Shown here piece by piece: positions 52,188 to 59,444 of a stretch of 64,000 nt of DNA. The stretch spans positions 62,001 through 126,000 of the forward strand of contig DATJQJ010000025.1 in the NCBI GenBank assembly GCA_035505975.1, given 5' to 3'. The notes under the pieces are model-generated. The model was not told the DNA's origin. It saw only the letters and a program-made list of their open reading frames with translations, and did not search any database. How positions within the stretch are numbered: the stretch's first letter is position 1; the number at the start of each line of letters is the position of its first letter. The DNA is from CAIKOD01 sp035505975 (GTDB lineage Archaea; Halobacteriota; Methanomicrobia; Methanomicrobiales; Methanospirillaceae). A program made the position numbers and the translations under genes.

Positions 52188-52565
52188 ATGTCATTCGAGA
52201 AGAACGGCAAAGTCTACCACTGCACGGTCGAGGCGACCCTCGACGTGATCGGCGGCAAGTGGAAACCGCTCATCCTCTGGGCGCTCGGGGACAAGGTGCT
52301 CAGGTTCAGCGAGCTTCAGAGGGACCTTCCGGGCGTCAATGCAAAGATGCTCACGAAGCAGCTCCGTGAACTCGAGGAGGACGGGGTCATACAGCGGACC
52401 GTGTATCCCGAAGTGCCGCCAAGGGTCGAATACGCAATGACCGACTTCGGCAAGACCCTGATCCCAATCCTGCAGGCGCTCTGTACGTGGGGAGCCCAGT
52501 ACCTCGGGATCGAGAACGGGCATTCGGGGTGTCCGGCGAAGAAGAAGGGGAATAAAAAAGAGTAA
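52188..52565 (+). CDS. HxlR-family transcriptional regulator
   Basis: 125 residues. The winged helix is clear: YHCTVEATLDVIGGKWKPLI, LRFSELQRDLPGVNAKMLTK, VIQRTVYPEVPPRVEYAMTD. Cys12 near the start is in the position used by YodB- and HypR-type members to sense quinones, aldehydes or oxidants. It is divergent from a flavin/iron-sulfur redox cluster, which it likely controls. GAGGTAA precedes the ATG. Confidence 0.93.
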   Translation: MSFEKNGKVYHCTVEATLDVIGGKWKPLILWALGDKVLRFSELQRDLPGVNAKMLTKQLRELEEDGVIQRTVYPEVPPRVEYAMTDFGKTLIPILQALCTWGAQYLGIENGHSGCPAKKKGNKKE

Positions 52566-52609
52566 CAAAAATTAATATCAATTCCGCAAGCTGATAGATC
52601 GTATCGATC

Positions 52610-52843
52610 ATGAAAACACTCATCGAAGTCCACCAGGAAGGAAAATATTTCGTGGCGGTAGATCTCCTGACGAATGTGGCCGATCAGGGCCTGACCGAAG
52701 ATGAAGCCGTGCAGAACCTCAAGAAGGGGCTTGAAGAGCATTACCAACTCCTCGTCGAGCTGACACCCCGGGATCATAAGCTGACCTACCTGGACATCGA
52801 CGTAGATAATCTTGTCAAAAATTCCCCTGCTGTCAGCTCATGA
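52610..52843 (+). CDS. HicB-like antitoxin
   Basis: 77 residues: LIEVHQEGKYFVAVDLLTNV, then DQGLTEDEAVQNLKKGLEEH, the HicB partial RNase H-like fold. It lacks the C-terminal DNA-binding extension of longer HicB proteins. It overlaps the HicA gene by 32 bases, as in many HicBA pairs. Confidence 0.85.
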   Translation: MKTLIEVHQEGKYFVAVDLLTNVADQGLTEDEAVQNLKKGLEEHYQLLVELTPRDHKLTYLDIDVDNLVKNSPAVSS

Positions 52844-53036
52844 GATTATCAGGATTCTGGCTCTTTTTGGATTCAGACCGGTCCGGCAGACAGGCAGCCA
52901 TATCCATCTTTGGAATCCCAAAACCCGCCGTCTGGTGACCGTCCCAAATCATTCCGAGATTGCTATTGGGACGCTATTATCCATCCTCAAGCAAGCAAAT
53001 ATTGAGAAAAACATATTTTTAAAGCACGTGAAATGA
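52812..53036 (+). CDS. HicA-like mRNA interferase toxin
   Basis: 74 residues. GFRPVRQTGSHIHLWN carries the catalytic His of the dsRBD-like HicA fold, followed by VTVPNHSEIAIGTLLSILKQ. TTG start inside the hicB-like gene. Members cleave mRNA when freed from HicB. Confidence 0.85.
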   Translation: MSKIPLLSAHEIIRILALFGFRPVRQTGSHIHLWNPKTRRLVTVPNHSEIAIGTLLSILKQANIEKNIFLKHVK

Positions 53037-53202
53037 GATGATCGCCGTCTGTTACCAAAGAAGACAACCGGCACATGATAATTATCTATTCCGGGCTTCA
53101 TCGCTGGGTTTTATCCAGATAAGATGAATTCGGGCTGACCCACTAACCATAAATCATATTTGCGAAAATTGTTGTACTCCTGTTATTTTCCGGTAGGTTG
53201 AA

Positions 53203-53233
53203 CCGCCGCCGGGGCGCCCTTCGGGGGCGGCGG
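53203..53233. terminator. GC-rich hairpin with UUCG-type loop between convergent genes
   Basis: CCGCCGCC pairs with GGCGGCGG over 8 bp, and the inner CCC-TTCG-GG part gives a stable tetraloop. It lies between the HicA gene and the convergent nuclease gene, a place that fits a two-way terminator or mRNA 3' end. No T-tract follows directly. Confidence 0.4.
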
Positions 53234-53307
53234 CGTCTATCCTGTCTCGTTTGACGGGAGTGGTCCCCTTCAATTCTCTACTACTCACTCAAAATAGCAA
53301 CGAGCCT

Positions 53308-53778
53308 CTACACCTCTTCTCCTGCTACTTCATCGCCGAACACGATCGTCTGCCAGGAGACCCGCCCTTCCTCGACCGCTTTTTTGATCAGGGACTGTTC
53401 TCTCGACAGTTTCCCTTTACCCTTCTTCACCTCGACGAGCACGACATCGATCGCATCGGCCTTCTCGTCTTTTGCCTTTGTATAACCGTCGAAGACGACA
53501 AAATCGATCGGGTTCCCGATGAACCGTGCATCTGCTGGTGAGAAAGGAAATTCAGGCAGGAGCGGGGCCATCTGTTCCGAGATCCGGCCCTTCAGGGTCG
53601 AACGGGAGCGGTTGACCGAATCTTTCCTTATATCTTTCTCGCACTCGACCTTCCAGCGTTCGAGGTCGTTTTTCGCCTGTTCCCTGATGCCTTTGATCTT
53701 CTGGCTGAAGTAGAGATACGCCACGAGGAGCCCGAGGACAAAGGGGATTACGATGGCAAGGAAGTCGAGAGGGGTCAT
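53308..53778 (-). CDS. Membrane-anchored Holliday-junction-resolvase-like nuclease
   Basis: 156 residues. An N-terminal membrane helix (FLAIVIPFVLGLLVAYLYF), a charged coiled coil, then a PD-(D/E)XK-type core: STLKGRISEQMAPLLPEF, FIGNPIDFVVFDGY (Asp) and VVLVEVKKGKG (E-x-K). It matches archaeal resolvase-related proteins (COG4741). DNA cleavage near the membrane is likely; the target is unknown. Confidence 0.8.
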   Translation of the reverse strand: MTPLDFLAIVIPFVLGLLVAYLYFSQKIKGIREQAKNDLERWKVECEKDIRKDSVNRSRSTLKGRISEQMAPLLPEFPFSPADARFIGNPIDFVVFDGYTKAKDEKADAIDVVLVEVKKGKGKLSREQSLIKKAVEEGRVSWQTIVFGDEVAGEEV

Positions 53779-53997
53779 TTTGCTCGATTATTATTGGTCT
53801 GACAGGGAGATTATGCTATCCGGACTGGATTCCATCATTCGGGAGAAAATCTCCTGCCCGGCGGGGATCCAAGGAGGTACATGATCCGATTCCATTTATT
53901 ATGCTAATCTGATCTCAGGATCGTGATCCTGCCAAAGGACACCAAGATTTATCATATGGATGGCACTACAGGGGAACCGAAGAGGTTAGTGAATACC

Positions 53998-54411
53998 ATG
54001 AACAGGATCATTCATTTCGAGATAGGGGCAGCAAACCCCGAACGGGCAGTGAAGTTCTATAGTGCCGTCTTCGGCTGGCAGATCAATGAATGGGTCATGC
54101 CCGGCGTGCAGATGAAAGATGAGAACCGCTACTGGCTCGTGACAACGGGGCCCGAAAACGAACCGGGCATCAACGGCGGTATCGTCTTCCGCCAGGGACC
54201 GGTACCTGCCGAAGGGCAGCCGGTGAATGCCTACCTCTGCACGATCGAGGTCCCTGACCTTGCGGAAGCCGTGAAAAAGGTGCTCGGTTCCGGCGGCAAC
54301 GTTACCGTGCCACGGATGCCGGTGACAGGGATCGGCTGGTGGGCGCATTGCGTGGACACCGAGGGGAACCTCTTCGGGATGATGCAGGTGGATCCGAAGG
54401 CCGGGATATAG
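53998..54411 (+). CDS. VOC (glyoxalase/bleomycin resistance) family protein
   Basis: 137 residues. MNRIIHFEIGAANPERAVKF, YSAVFGWQINEW, the glycine-rich GINGGIVFRQG, and GWWAHCVDTEGNLFGMMQ fit the single-domain VOC fold with His and Glu metal ligands. The substrate is unknown. Start 53998 is chosen from the family N-terminus; the frame opens at 53923. Confidence 0.85.
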   Translation: MNRIIHFEIGAANPERAVKFYSAVFGWQINEWVMPGVQMKDENRYWLVTTGPENEPGINGGIVFRQGPVPAEGQPVNAYLCTIEVPDLAEAVKKVLGSGGNVTVPRMPVTGIGWWAHCVDTEGNLFGMMQVDPKAGI

Positions 54412-54765
54412 AAGGGGTATAGGGAGTAATCTCACCCCATTATTGCCGGATTTGGTGTAAAATGCTCAAAAATCGGTAATTTCTGACCGCAGGTTAATCA
54501 AGACAAAATTGACCCCTGTTAACTGACAATCCGGGTGCTTTTACGGGTCATCGAAGATACCTATGAAGACGATATCCGGATCCAGGGAAACACTATAAAT
54601 TTGCCCTTATTCATCGCAGATTTAGAAAATATCCCGGAATTTAAACTTTTTTTAAAGGTAGGGCAAACTGGATCTTAACATCCGGAACCATTCTGCCACC
54701 AGATTACATGCCATATTGCCAGATTTCATCATGCAACAATTCCCACTTAAAAGCACGAAACCTCC
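54412..54765. other. AT-rich intergenic stretch
   Basis: 350 bp with no supported gene. It is AT-rich compared with the core and has TTTAAACTTTTTTTAAAGG near 54640. It may hold promoters for the Mrr-like gene. Confidence 0.4.
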
Positions 54766-55257
54766 ATGAACTTCGAAGATATTACCTGTATCGGGGACCT
54801 GGAAACAGTATCAAAAGAATCTGCATGGCAGAATTTTGAGAGACTTGCAGGATTCATCTTCGAAAAACATGATTTCACCGTAAAGGTAAACGCGGTCAAG
54901 ACATTGCATAAGTCACGAAGGCAGTACGACGTAATCGCCAGGAAGAACGGCCAGACTTTTTTAGTCGAATGCAAGAAATGGGCGGGCCACCGCTACCGGT
55001 TATCGGCATTGAAACGGGCGATCGAGCAGCACAAAGAACGGACCGCGTTTTATCGTGATGTCACCAATGAGGATGCGATCCCGGTTATCGTCACCCTTAT
55101 CGAAGAGGAGATACTGGTCCATGAAGGGGTTCCCATCGTTCCTGTCTCGAAACTCGACGGTTTTATCCGTGAATTAGACAATCACCTGAACGACGGCGTT
55201 TATTCCATTTTTGAAGAAGAAATGCTATCGGAGAACGATAGAGAAGATGGAGAATGA
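54766..55257 (+). CDS. Restriction endonuclease-like (Mrr-fold) nuclease
   Basis: 163 residues. Asp55 in RRQYDVIARK and Glu68/Lys70 in TFLVECKKW form the D...ExK site of Mrr-type PD-(D/E)XK nucleases. GHRYRLSALKRAIEQHKER and a C-terminal helical part follow. No methyltransferase or specificity subunit lies nearby. It may act on modified or foreign DNA; that is inference. Confidence 0.85.
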   Translation: MNFEDITCIGDLETVSKESAWQNFERLAGFIFEKHDFTVKVNAVKTLHKSRRQYDVIARKNGQTFLVECKKWAGHRYRLSALKRAIEQHKERTAFYRDVTNEDAIPVIVTLIEEEILVHEGVPIVPVSKLDGFIRELDNHLNDGVYSIFEEEMLSENDREDGE

Positions 55258-55408
55258 GAATATTTTTTCCAATACTCGGGGAATACTATTGAGACCCTGG
55301 TTTCCGATAATTCAGCCATTCCGGTTCATTCCTGACATTGGATTTCCACGTCCAATCAGTCAATGCTTTAATAACCAGAACCCACAAATCACTGAACAGG
55401 GAATACCA

Positions 55409-55693
55409 ATGAAAACCCTGGACCTTCTTCGCCAGCACGAACCCGAACTCAGGAAAAAATTCGGAGTCGCCAAAATTGGCATTTTTGGCTCTTTCGCACG
55501 TGGCGAGGAACGGGAGGACAGTGATGTTGATGTTCTTGTCACCTTCCAGGAAGGGAAGAAGACATTCGATAATTTTATGGGGACGAGGTTTTATCTCGAA
55601 GATCTTTTCAATCGCAAGGTAGATCTCGTCACCGATGCTGCTTTAAAACCTCTTATCCGTGAGCCCCTCCTCAAGGACGTAATCTATACCTAG
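55409..55693 (+). CDS. MntA-like minimal nucleotidyltransferase (antitoxin)
   Basis: 94 residues. The GSx10DxD motif is intact (GSFARGEEREDSDVDVLV; Ser28, Asp39, Asp41). MntA proteins AMPylate the HepT toxin on a Tyr and so neutralise it. Start ATG 55409; the frame opens at 55211. The HepT-like gene follows but looks damaged. Confidence 0.88.
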   Translation: MKTLDLLRQHEPELRKKFGVAKIGIFGSFARGEEREDSDVDVLVTFQEGKKTFDNFMGTRFYLEDLFNRKVDLVTDAALKPLIREPLLKDVIYT

Positions 55694-55745
55694 GTCCCAG
55701 CTGCTCTATCTTTCTGATATTCAGGATGCCATCGGAAATATCCAG

Positions 55746-56039
55746 GTGTATGTAGGAGACCTGTCATTTGAGACCTTCAAAAAAGACAGGATGAGGATCG
55801 ATGCAGTTGTCCGTAATTTTGAAGTGATCGGAGAAGCAGTCAAGAACTTAAGCGATGACCTGAAGGCACAATTTCCCGGGACCGACTGGAAAGCCGTGGC
55901 AGGGTTTCGGGATACGCTAATTTATGGGTATTTTGGAGTAGATATCGAGATCCTCTGGGATATCATTGTGAATAAGATCCCATTGCTGCAGGAAGAGGTT
56001 GAAAAAATCATCGAATTTGAAAAGAATCAAAATCTATAA
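55746..56039 (+). CDS. HepT-like HEPN protein, apparently decayed
   Basis: 97 residues from GTG: DRMRIDAVVRNFEVIGEAVK and GTDWKAVAGFRDTLIYGYFG. Homology continues upstream in frame to 55683 (QLLYLSDIQDAIGNIQVYVG) with no ATG, GTG or TTG start. The catalytic Rx4H of HEPN RNases reads RDTLIY: His is Tyr at 55923-55925 (TAT for CAT), so RNase activity is doubtful. It follows the intact MntA-like gene directly. Confidence 0.65.
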   Translation: MYVGDLSFETFKKDRMRIDAVVRNFEVIGEAVKNLSDDLKAQFPGTDWKAVAGFRDTLIYGYFGVDIEILWDIIVNKIPLLQEEVEKIIEFEKNQNL

Positions 56040-56226
56040 ATTTTTCCCCGGGCATAATCATCGACTAGTCGCAAATTACGCGGACTTTCCGGTGGATGGA
56101 ATAATTTGAACCTCATTTATGGAACCCATGTTTCCTATCGAAAATACCGATGCTTGTGTTATCTTCACACCGCATCCGTTCCTATTTTTAAGGATCTTAG
56201 GTAACCATTAACCGTGAACTAGCCTG

Positions 56227-56844
56227 ATGGAGAAAAACCTCTATCTTTTCGTGTGCGATAACCTGGCCGACTGGGAGCCTGCACTCGCAATTGCCATGAT
56301 ATCTGACCGGTATACTGTGATCCCGAAAAAGAACAGCTACCGCGTTGTCACATTCGGTCTCACAAAGGAACCGGTAAAAACATTTGGAGGCCTGACCATC
56401 CACCCCGATGCCGACATCACGGAGATCGGACTGGCGAACACCGCGATGATTATCCTTCCCGGCTCGACACTGTACGAAAAGGACGACCCCGTTCAACTCG
56501 TCCCGCTGATCGCGTCCTGTATCAGGAATAAAATCCCCGTCGCAGCCATTTGCGGAGGCACGGTGTTCCTTGCGAAACACGGGTTCCTCGATACCGTTCG
56601 CCACACCGGTGCCGGTCCGGGAAACCTTGCGAGCCTTGCACCGAAGTATCGCGGCCGGGAGTACTACGTGCACGAACCCAGCGTAATCGATGGCGGGATT
56701 ATCACGGCGAACCCCCTTGGTTTTGTCGAATTTGCTTACAATATTATCAGGACACTCGACGTGTTCACACCGGAATTTCTCGAGTTCTGGATGAGTTCGG
56801 TGAAAAAGGGGTACCTGAATACGGATTCGTTCGGGGAGGGGTAA
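56227..56844 (+). CDS. DJ-1/PfpI-family protein
   Basis: 205 residues. Class I glutamine amidotransferase-like fold with nucleophile Cys109 in VAAICGGTVFLAKHG, and IILPGSTLYEKDDPVQL. Members include deglycases, proteases and stress proteins. The next gene begins 5 bases after the stop and is probably co-translated. Confidence 0.9.
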   Translation: MEKNLYLFVCDNLADWEPALAIAMISDRYTVIPKKNSYRVVTFGLTKEPVKTFGGLTIHPDADITEIGLANTAMIILPGSTLYEKDDPVQLVPLIASCIRNKIPVAAICGGTVFLAKHGFLDTVRHTGAGPGNLASLAPKYRGREYYVHEPSVIDGGIITANPLGFVEFAYNIIRTLDVFTPEFLEFWMSSVKKGYLNTDSFGEG

Positions 56845-56848
56845 TAGC

Positions 56849-57136
56849 ATGGGCGTCTTCAGGTTCGAGAACAAATTTGCTGCACCATCGAAGGAGCAGC
56901 GTGAACGATATATGACCGGAGAGGCCAAGGAACACCTCTTCGGTCCTGACAACATGATCATGCTCATCGTTTACGACGAGGCGGCATACCTGAAAGACGA
57001 CATCGACGGGGTCAGGATCCTCTTCACCGGGGCAAAGGACAAGGAGAAGGTCTATGACGAAGTCAGGAGGCTGATCGAGTATCACCAGCAGCCGGATGCC
57101 AATAAGGATGCATTCAGGAATGGAAATGAGGTTTGA
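56849..57136 (+). CDS. Hypothetical protein following the DJ-1-like gene
   Basis: 95 residues, charged, with FRFENKFAAPSKEQRERYMT and a VRILFTGAKDKEKVYDEVRR core, a likely alpha-beta fold. No family recognised. Five-base spacing from the DJ-1-like gene indicates one operon. Confidence 0.65.
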   Translation: MGVFRFENKFAAPSKEQRERYMTGEAKEHLFGPDNMIMLIVYDEAAYLKDDIDGVRILFTGAKDKEKVYDEVRRLIEYHQQPDANKDAFRNGNEV

Positions 57137-57182
57137 TAGCAGGGGATATGATTTGCCTGTATGGCGGACAACCCCAAAATTT

Positions 57183-57208
57183 TAATCCCATCGAATTCGA
57201 TGGGATTA
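57183..57208. repeat. Perfect 26-bp palindrome
   Basis: TAATCCCATCGAA and its exact reverse complement TTCGATGGGATTA abut with no spacer, centred on GAATTC. It lies between the DJ-1 operon and the RecB-like nuclease gene, about 95 bp upstream of that gene's TATA box. No T-tract follows, so an operator fits better than a terminator. Confidence 0.7.
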
Positions 57209-57303
57209 GAAACAGTTGTTGTAGAGGATGAAATTCCAACAAACGCAGCCCATTTATTTGAGATTCGGCTTATCCCATCACTTTCACACCATCAACCACA
57301 TCG

Positions 57304-57311
57304 ATATATTC
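57304..57311 (+). promoter_or_regulatory. Candidate TATA box of the RecB-like nuclease gene
   Basis: ATATATTC lies about 27 bp before the ATG at 57334, predicting a leaderless transcript. Confidence 0.45.
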
Positions 57312-57333
57312 ACACAACCCGAAGGCTGAATAT

Positions 57334-58194
57334 ATGACGGAATTGGAAAAATATTTCCTGGATAATAATTCCTGGTCCTTCACAAAACATCGCGTGTGGA
57401 ACCGTTGCCGACGCCAGTATTATTTTGAATATATCGCTCCCTACGTCAAGTCTCCGGCACCAGTGGACGTCAATAAGATCCGGTTGCTCAAGAATTATCA
57501 TTCCAGGTTTGTCCTGCAGGGGCAGATCATCCACGATATCCTTGACGAACAAATCGGACTTTTCTGCAACAAGGAGCCAATGGACCCGGCCGGTGCAATA
57601 AGTCATTACTGCAAAAAAATTGCCCAAAATAAATCCATGGCCGACGAGTTGTTCACCGAATATAGGCATGGCGAACCGGTCGATGAGCAGTTTTTCCCCG
57701 CATTAGAAAAGAGCGGAAAGGCATGCCTGGATATGTTCTTCGGAACTATCTGGCCGAAATACCAGGACAGGGAACCCCTGCAACACGAAGAATACGACAG
57801 GTTTTCCATGGGGAATGTGGACGTGCTGGTCAAAGTGGATTTTGCCAGCAGGACAGAAAACGGCACAATTGTCCTGACCGACTGGAAGACCGGCACCGAT
57901 AATGACGAATACGAGACCGAATTGCAGATGGCTGCATACGTCCTGTGGGCGACGCAGTTCTACAACAAGAGTCCCGACGAGATCAGGAGCGAACTGGTAT
58001 TCCTGAAAACCGGGGAGACAAAGTCCTATCCCTTCTTCGAAGAGCAATTATGCGAGATCCAGGAAACGATCACGACGGATTTTGAAGCGATGAACCTTAG
58101 TTATGAGTACGAGGATTTTCCGCCGAGGCCGGTTCTCAGGGAGTGTTTGAGCTGCCGGTTTGCGGAGGTTTGTACGGAGTATTTCAATAACTAG
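57334..58194 (+). CDS. RecB-like PD-(D/E)XK nuclease with Cys cluster
   Basis: 286 residues. N-terminal Cys25 (RVWNRCRRQYYFEYI) and C-terminal Cys271, Cys274 and Cys280 (CLSCRFAEVC) are placed as in the Fe-S nucleases AddB, Dna2 and Cas4. Catalytic residues: GNVDVLVKVDF, VLTDWKTGTD and the QMAAYVLWA motif. Single-strand exonuclease or end-processing activity is likely. It is 107 bp before the mre11 operon; separate promoters are visible for both. Confidence 0.88.
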   Translation: MTELEKYFLDNNSWSFTKHRVWNRCRRQYYFEYIAPYVKSPAPVDVNKIRLLKNYHSRFVLQGQIIHDILDEQIGLFCNKEPMDPAGAISHYCKKIAQNKSMADELFTEYRHGEPVDEQFFPALEKSGKACLDMFFGTIWPKYQDREPLQHEEYDRFSMGNVDVLVKVDFASRTENGTIVLTDWKTGTDNDEYETELQMAAYVLWATQFYNKSPDEIRSELVFLKTGETKSYPFFEEQLCEIQETITTDFEAMNLSYEYEDFPPRPVLRECLSCRFAEVCTEYFNN

Positions 58195-58265
58195 CCGTCT
58201 TATCCCCTGTATTTGTTGATAGATCTGAATCACACCACTCTCACTTTCCCCCCGCCCACCTCTAC

Positions 58266-58274
58266 CTTATATTT
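58266..58274 (+). promoter_or_regulatory. Candidate TATA box of the mre11-rad50-nurA-herA operon
   Basis: CTTATATTT lies about 32 bp before the ATG at 58302, giving a leader of only a few bases. Confidence 0.45.
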
Positions 58275-58301
58275 CACCCGGCACTAAACACAAAAGCATA
58301 G

Positions 58302-59444
58302 ATGAAGATCGTTCACATCGCCGATACCCACCTCGGGCTTGCCGCCTTCAATAGGCTCGACCCCGCGAGCGGGATGAACCTCCGGGAGAAACAGATCTAT
58401 GATAATTTCCTCCAGGCGATTGACCGGATCGTCGAAGAAAAACCCGACGCCCTGGTCCATGCCGGCGACCTGTTCGACACGGTGAAACCGAAGACCAAGG
58501 CCTATACGACGGTTCTTGAAGCGCTTGACCGGCTTCAGTCTGCCGGAATCCCTTTTGTCGTGATCGCCGGGAACCACAGCATGGTAAAGACCCGGTACAC
58601 GACGTCCCCCTATGAAGTCCTGACCTATCATCCATCAGGGATAACCGCGGCCTATTTGTTCCGTTACGAAAAAGTCGAGATCGGGGACACGGTCTTTCAC
58701 CTGATCCCGAACATGCTCCGTCCGGAGGATTACCGGACAGCCTACGACCAGATCGAGATCGCTCCCGATCATCACAACGTGCTGGTGACGCATGGGCTTG
58801 CCTCGGCAATCAAGGACAAGCGGCTTGCAACGGTCGCGGAACACGAACTGGACTCCACGATCCTCTCTGACCGGTTCGACTATATCGCCCTCGGCCATTA
58901 CCACCGGCAGTCACAGATCACCGATAATACATGGTACTCGGGGTCGACGGAATTCCTGACCTACGGGGAGATCTCGGACACAAAAGGCGGGCTTCTTGTC
59001 GATACCGGCCGACACGAAGTCAGGCATCTCGAACTCCCGAGGACACCGATGATCGACATCGGGAAAATTCCCTGCGAAGGAGTCCATAGGAGCGAGATCA
59101 CGAACGAGATTGTCTCCCGGATTACGAACAAGTGCATCCCGCCGCTTGCGATGGTCCAGGTCACCCTCGACGGACTCTCCCGGGAGCACGGGAAAGGACC
59201 CGATATGCGGGAACTTGCAACAATCCGCGAACAACTGCTCGACCTGAAGATCAGGGTAATCTCAAATGATCCGGGTGAAGTGGCGGCACTCCAGCAGGAC
59301 GTCCGCGTGATCGATTATCTCCAGGAATTCTCCTCGTTCATCGGTAAACAGCAGCTGAATGCCAGCCAGAAGGAATTCGTCGCCCAATGCGGTACCGACG
59401 TGCTGAAGACCGTGATGGAAGAGCACCGGGGGTCGGTCGAATGA
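58302..59444 (+). CDS. mre11: DNA double-strand-break repair nuclease Mre11
   Basis: 380 residues. The phosphoesterase motifs are present in order: HIADTHLGLAAF, VHAGDLFDTVKP, FVVIAGNHSMVK, VLVTHG, and IALGHYHRQS. Mn-dependent 3'-5' exonuclease and endonuclease that works with Rad50. The C-terminal helices (QEFSSFIGKQQLNASQKEFV) probably bind the Rad50 coil. The stop overlaps the rad50 start (ATGA). Confidence 0.95.
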   Translation: MKIVHIADTHLGLAAFNRLDPASGMNLREKQIYDNFLQAIDRIVEEKPDALVHAGDLFDTVKPKTKAYTTVLEALDRLQSAGIPFVVIAGNHSMVKTRYTTSPYEVLTYHPSGITAAYLFRYEKVEIGDTVFHLIPNMLRPEDYRTAYDQIEIAPDHHNVLVTHGLASAIKDKRLATVAEHELDSTILSDRFDYIALGHYHRQSQITDNTWYSGSTEFLTYGEISDTKGGLLVDTGRHEVRHLELPRTPMIDIGKIPCEGVHRSEITNEIVSRITNKCIPPLAMVQVTLDGLSREHGKGPDMRELATIREQLLDLKIRVISNDPGEVAALQQDVRVIDYLQEFSSFIGKQQLNASQKEFVAQCGTDVLKTVMEEHRGSVE

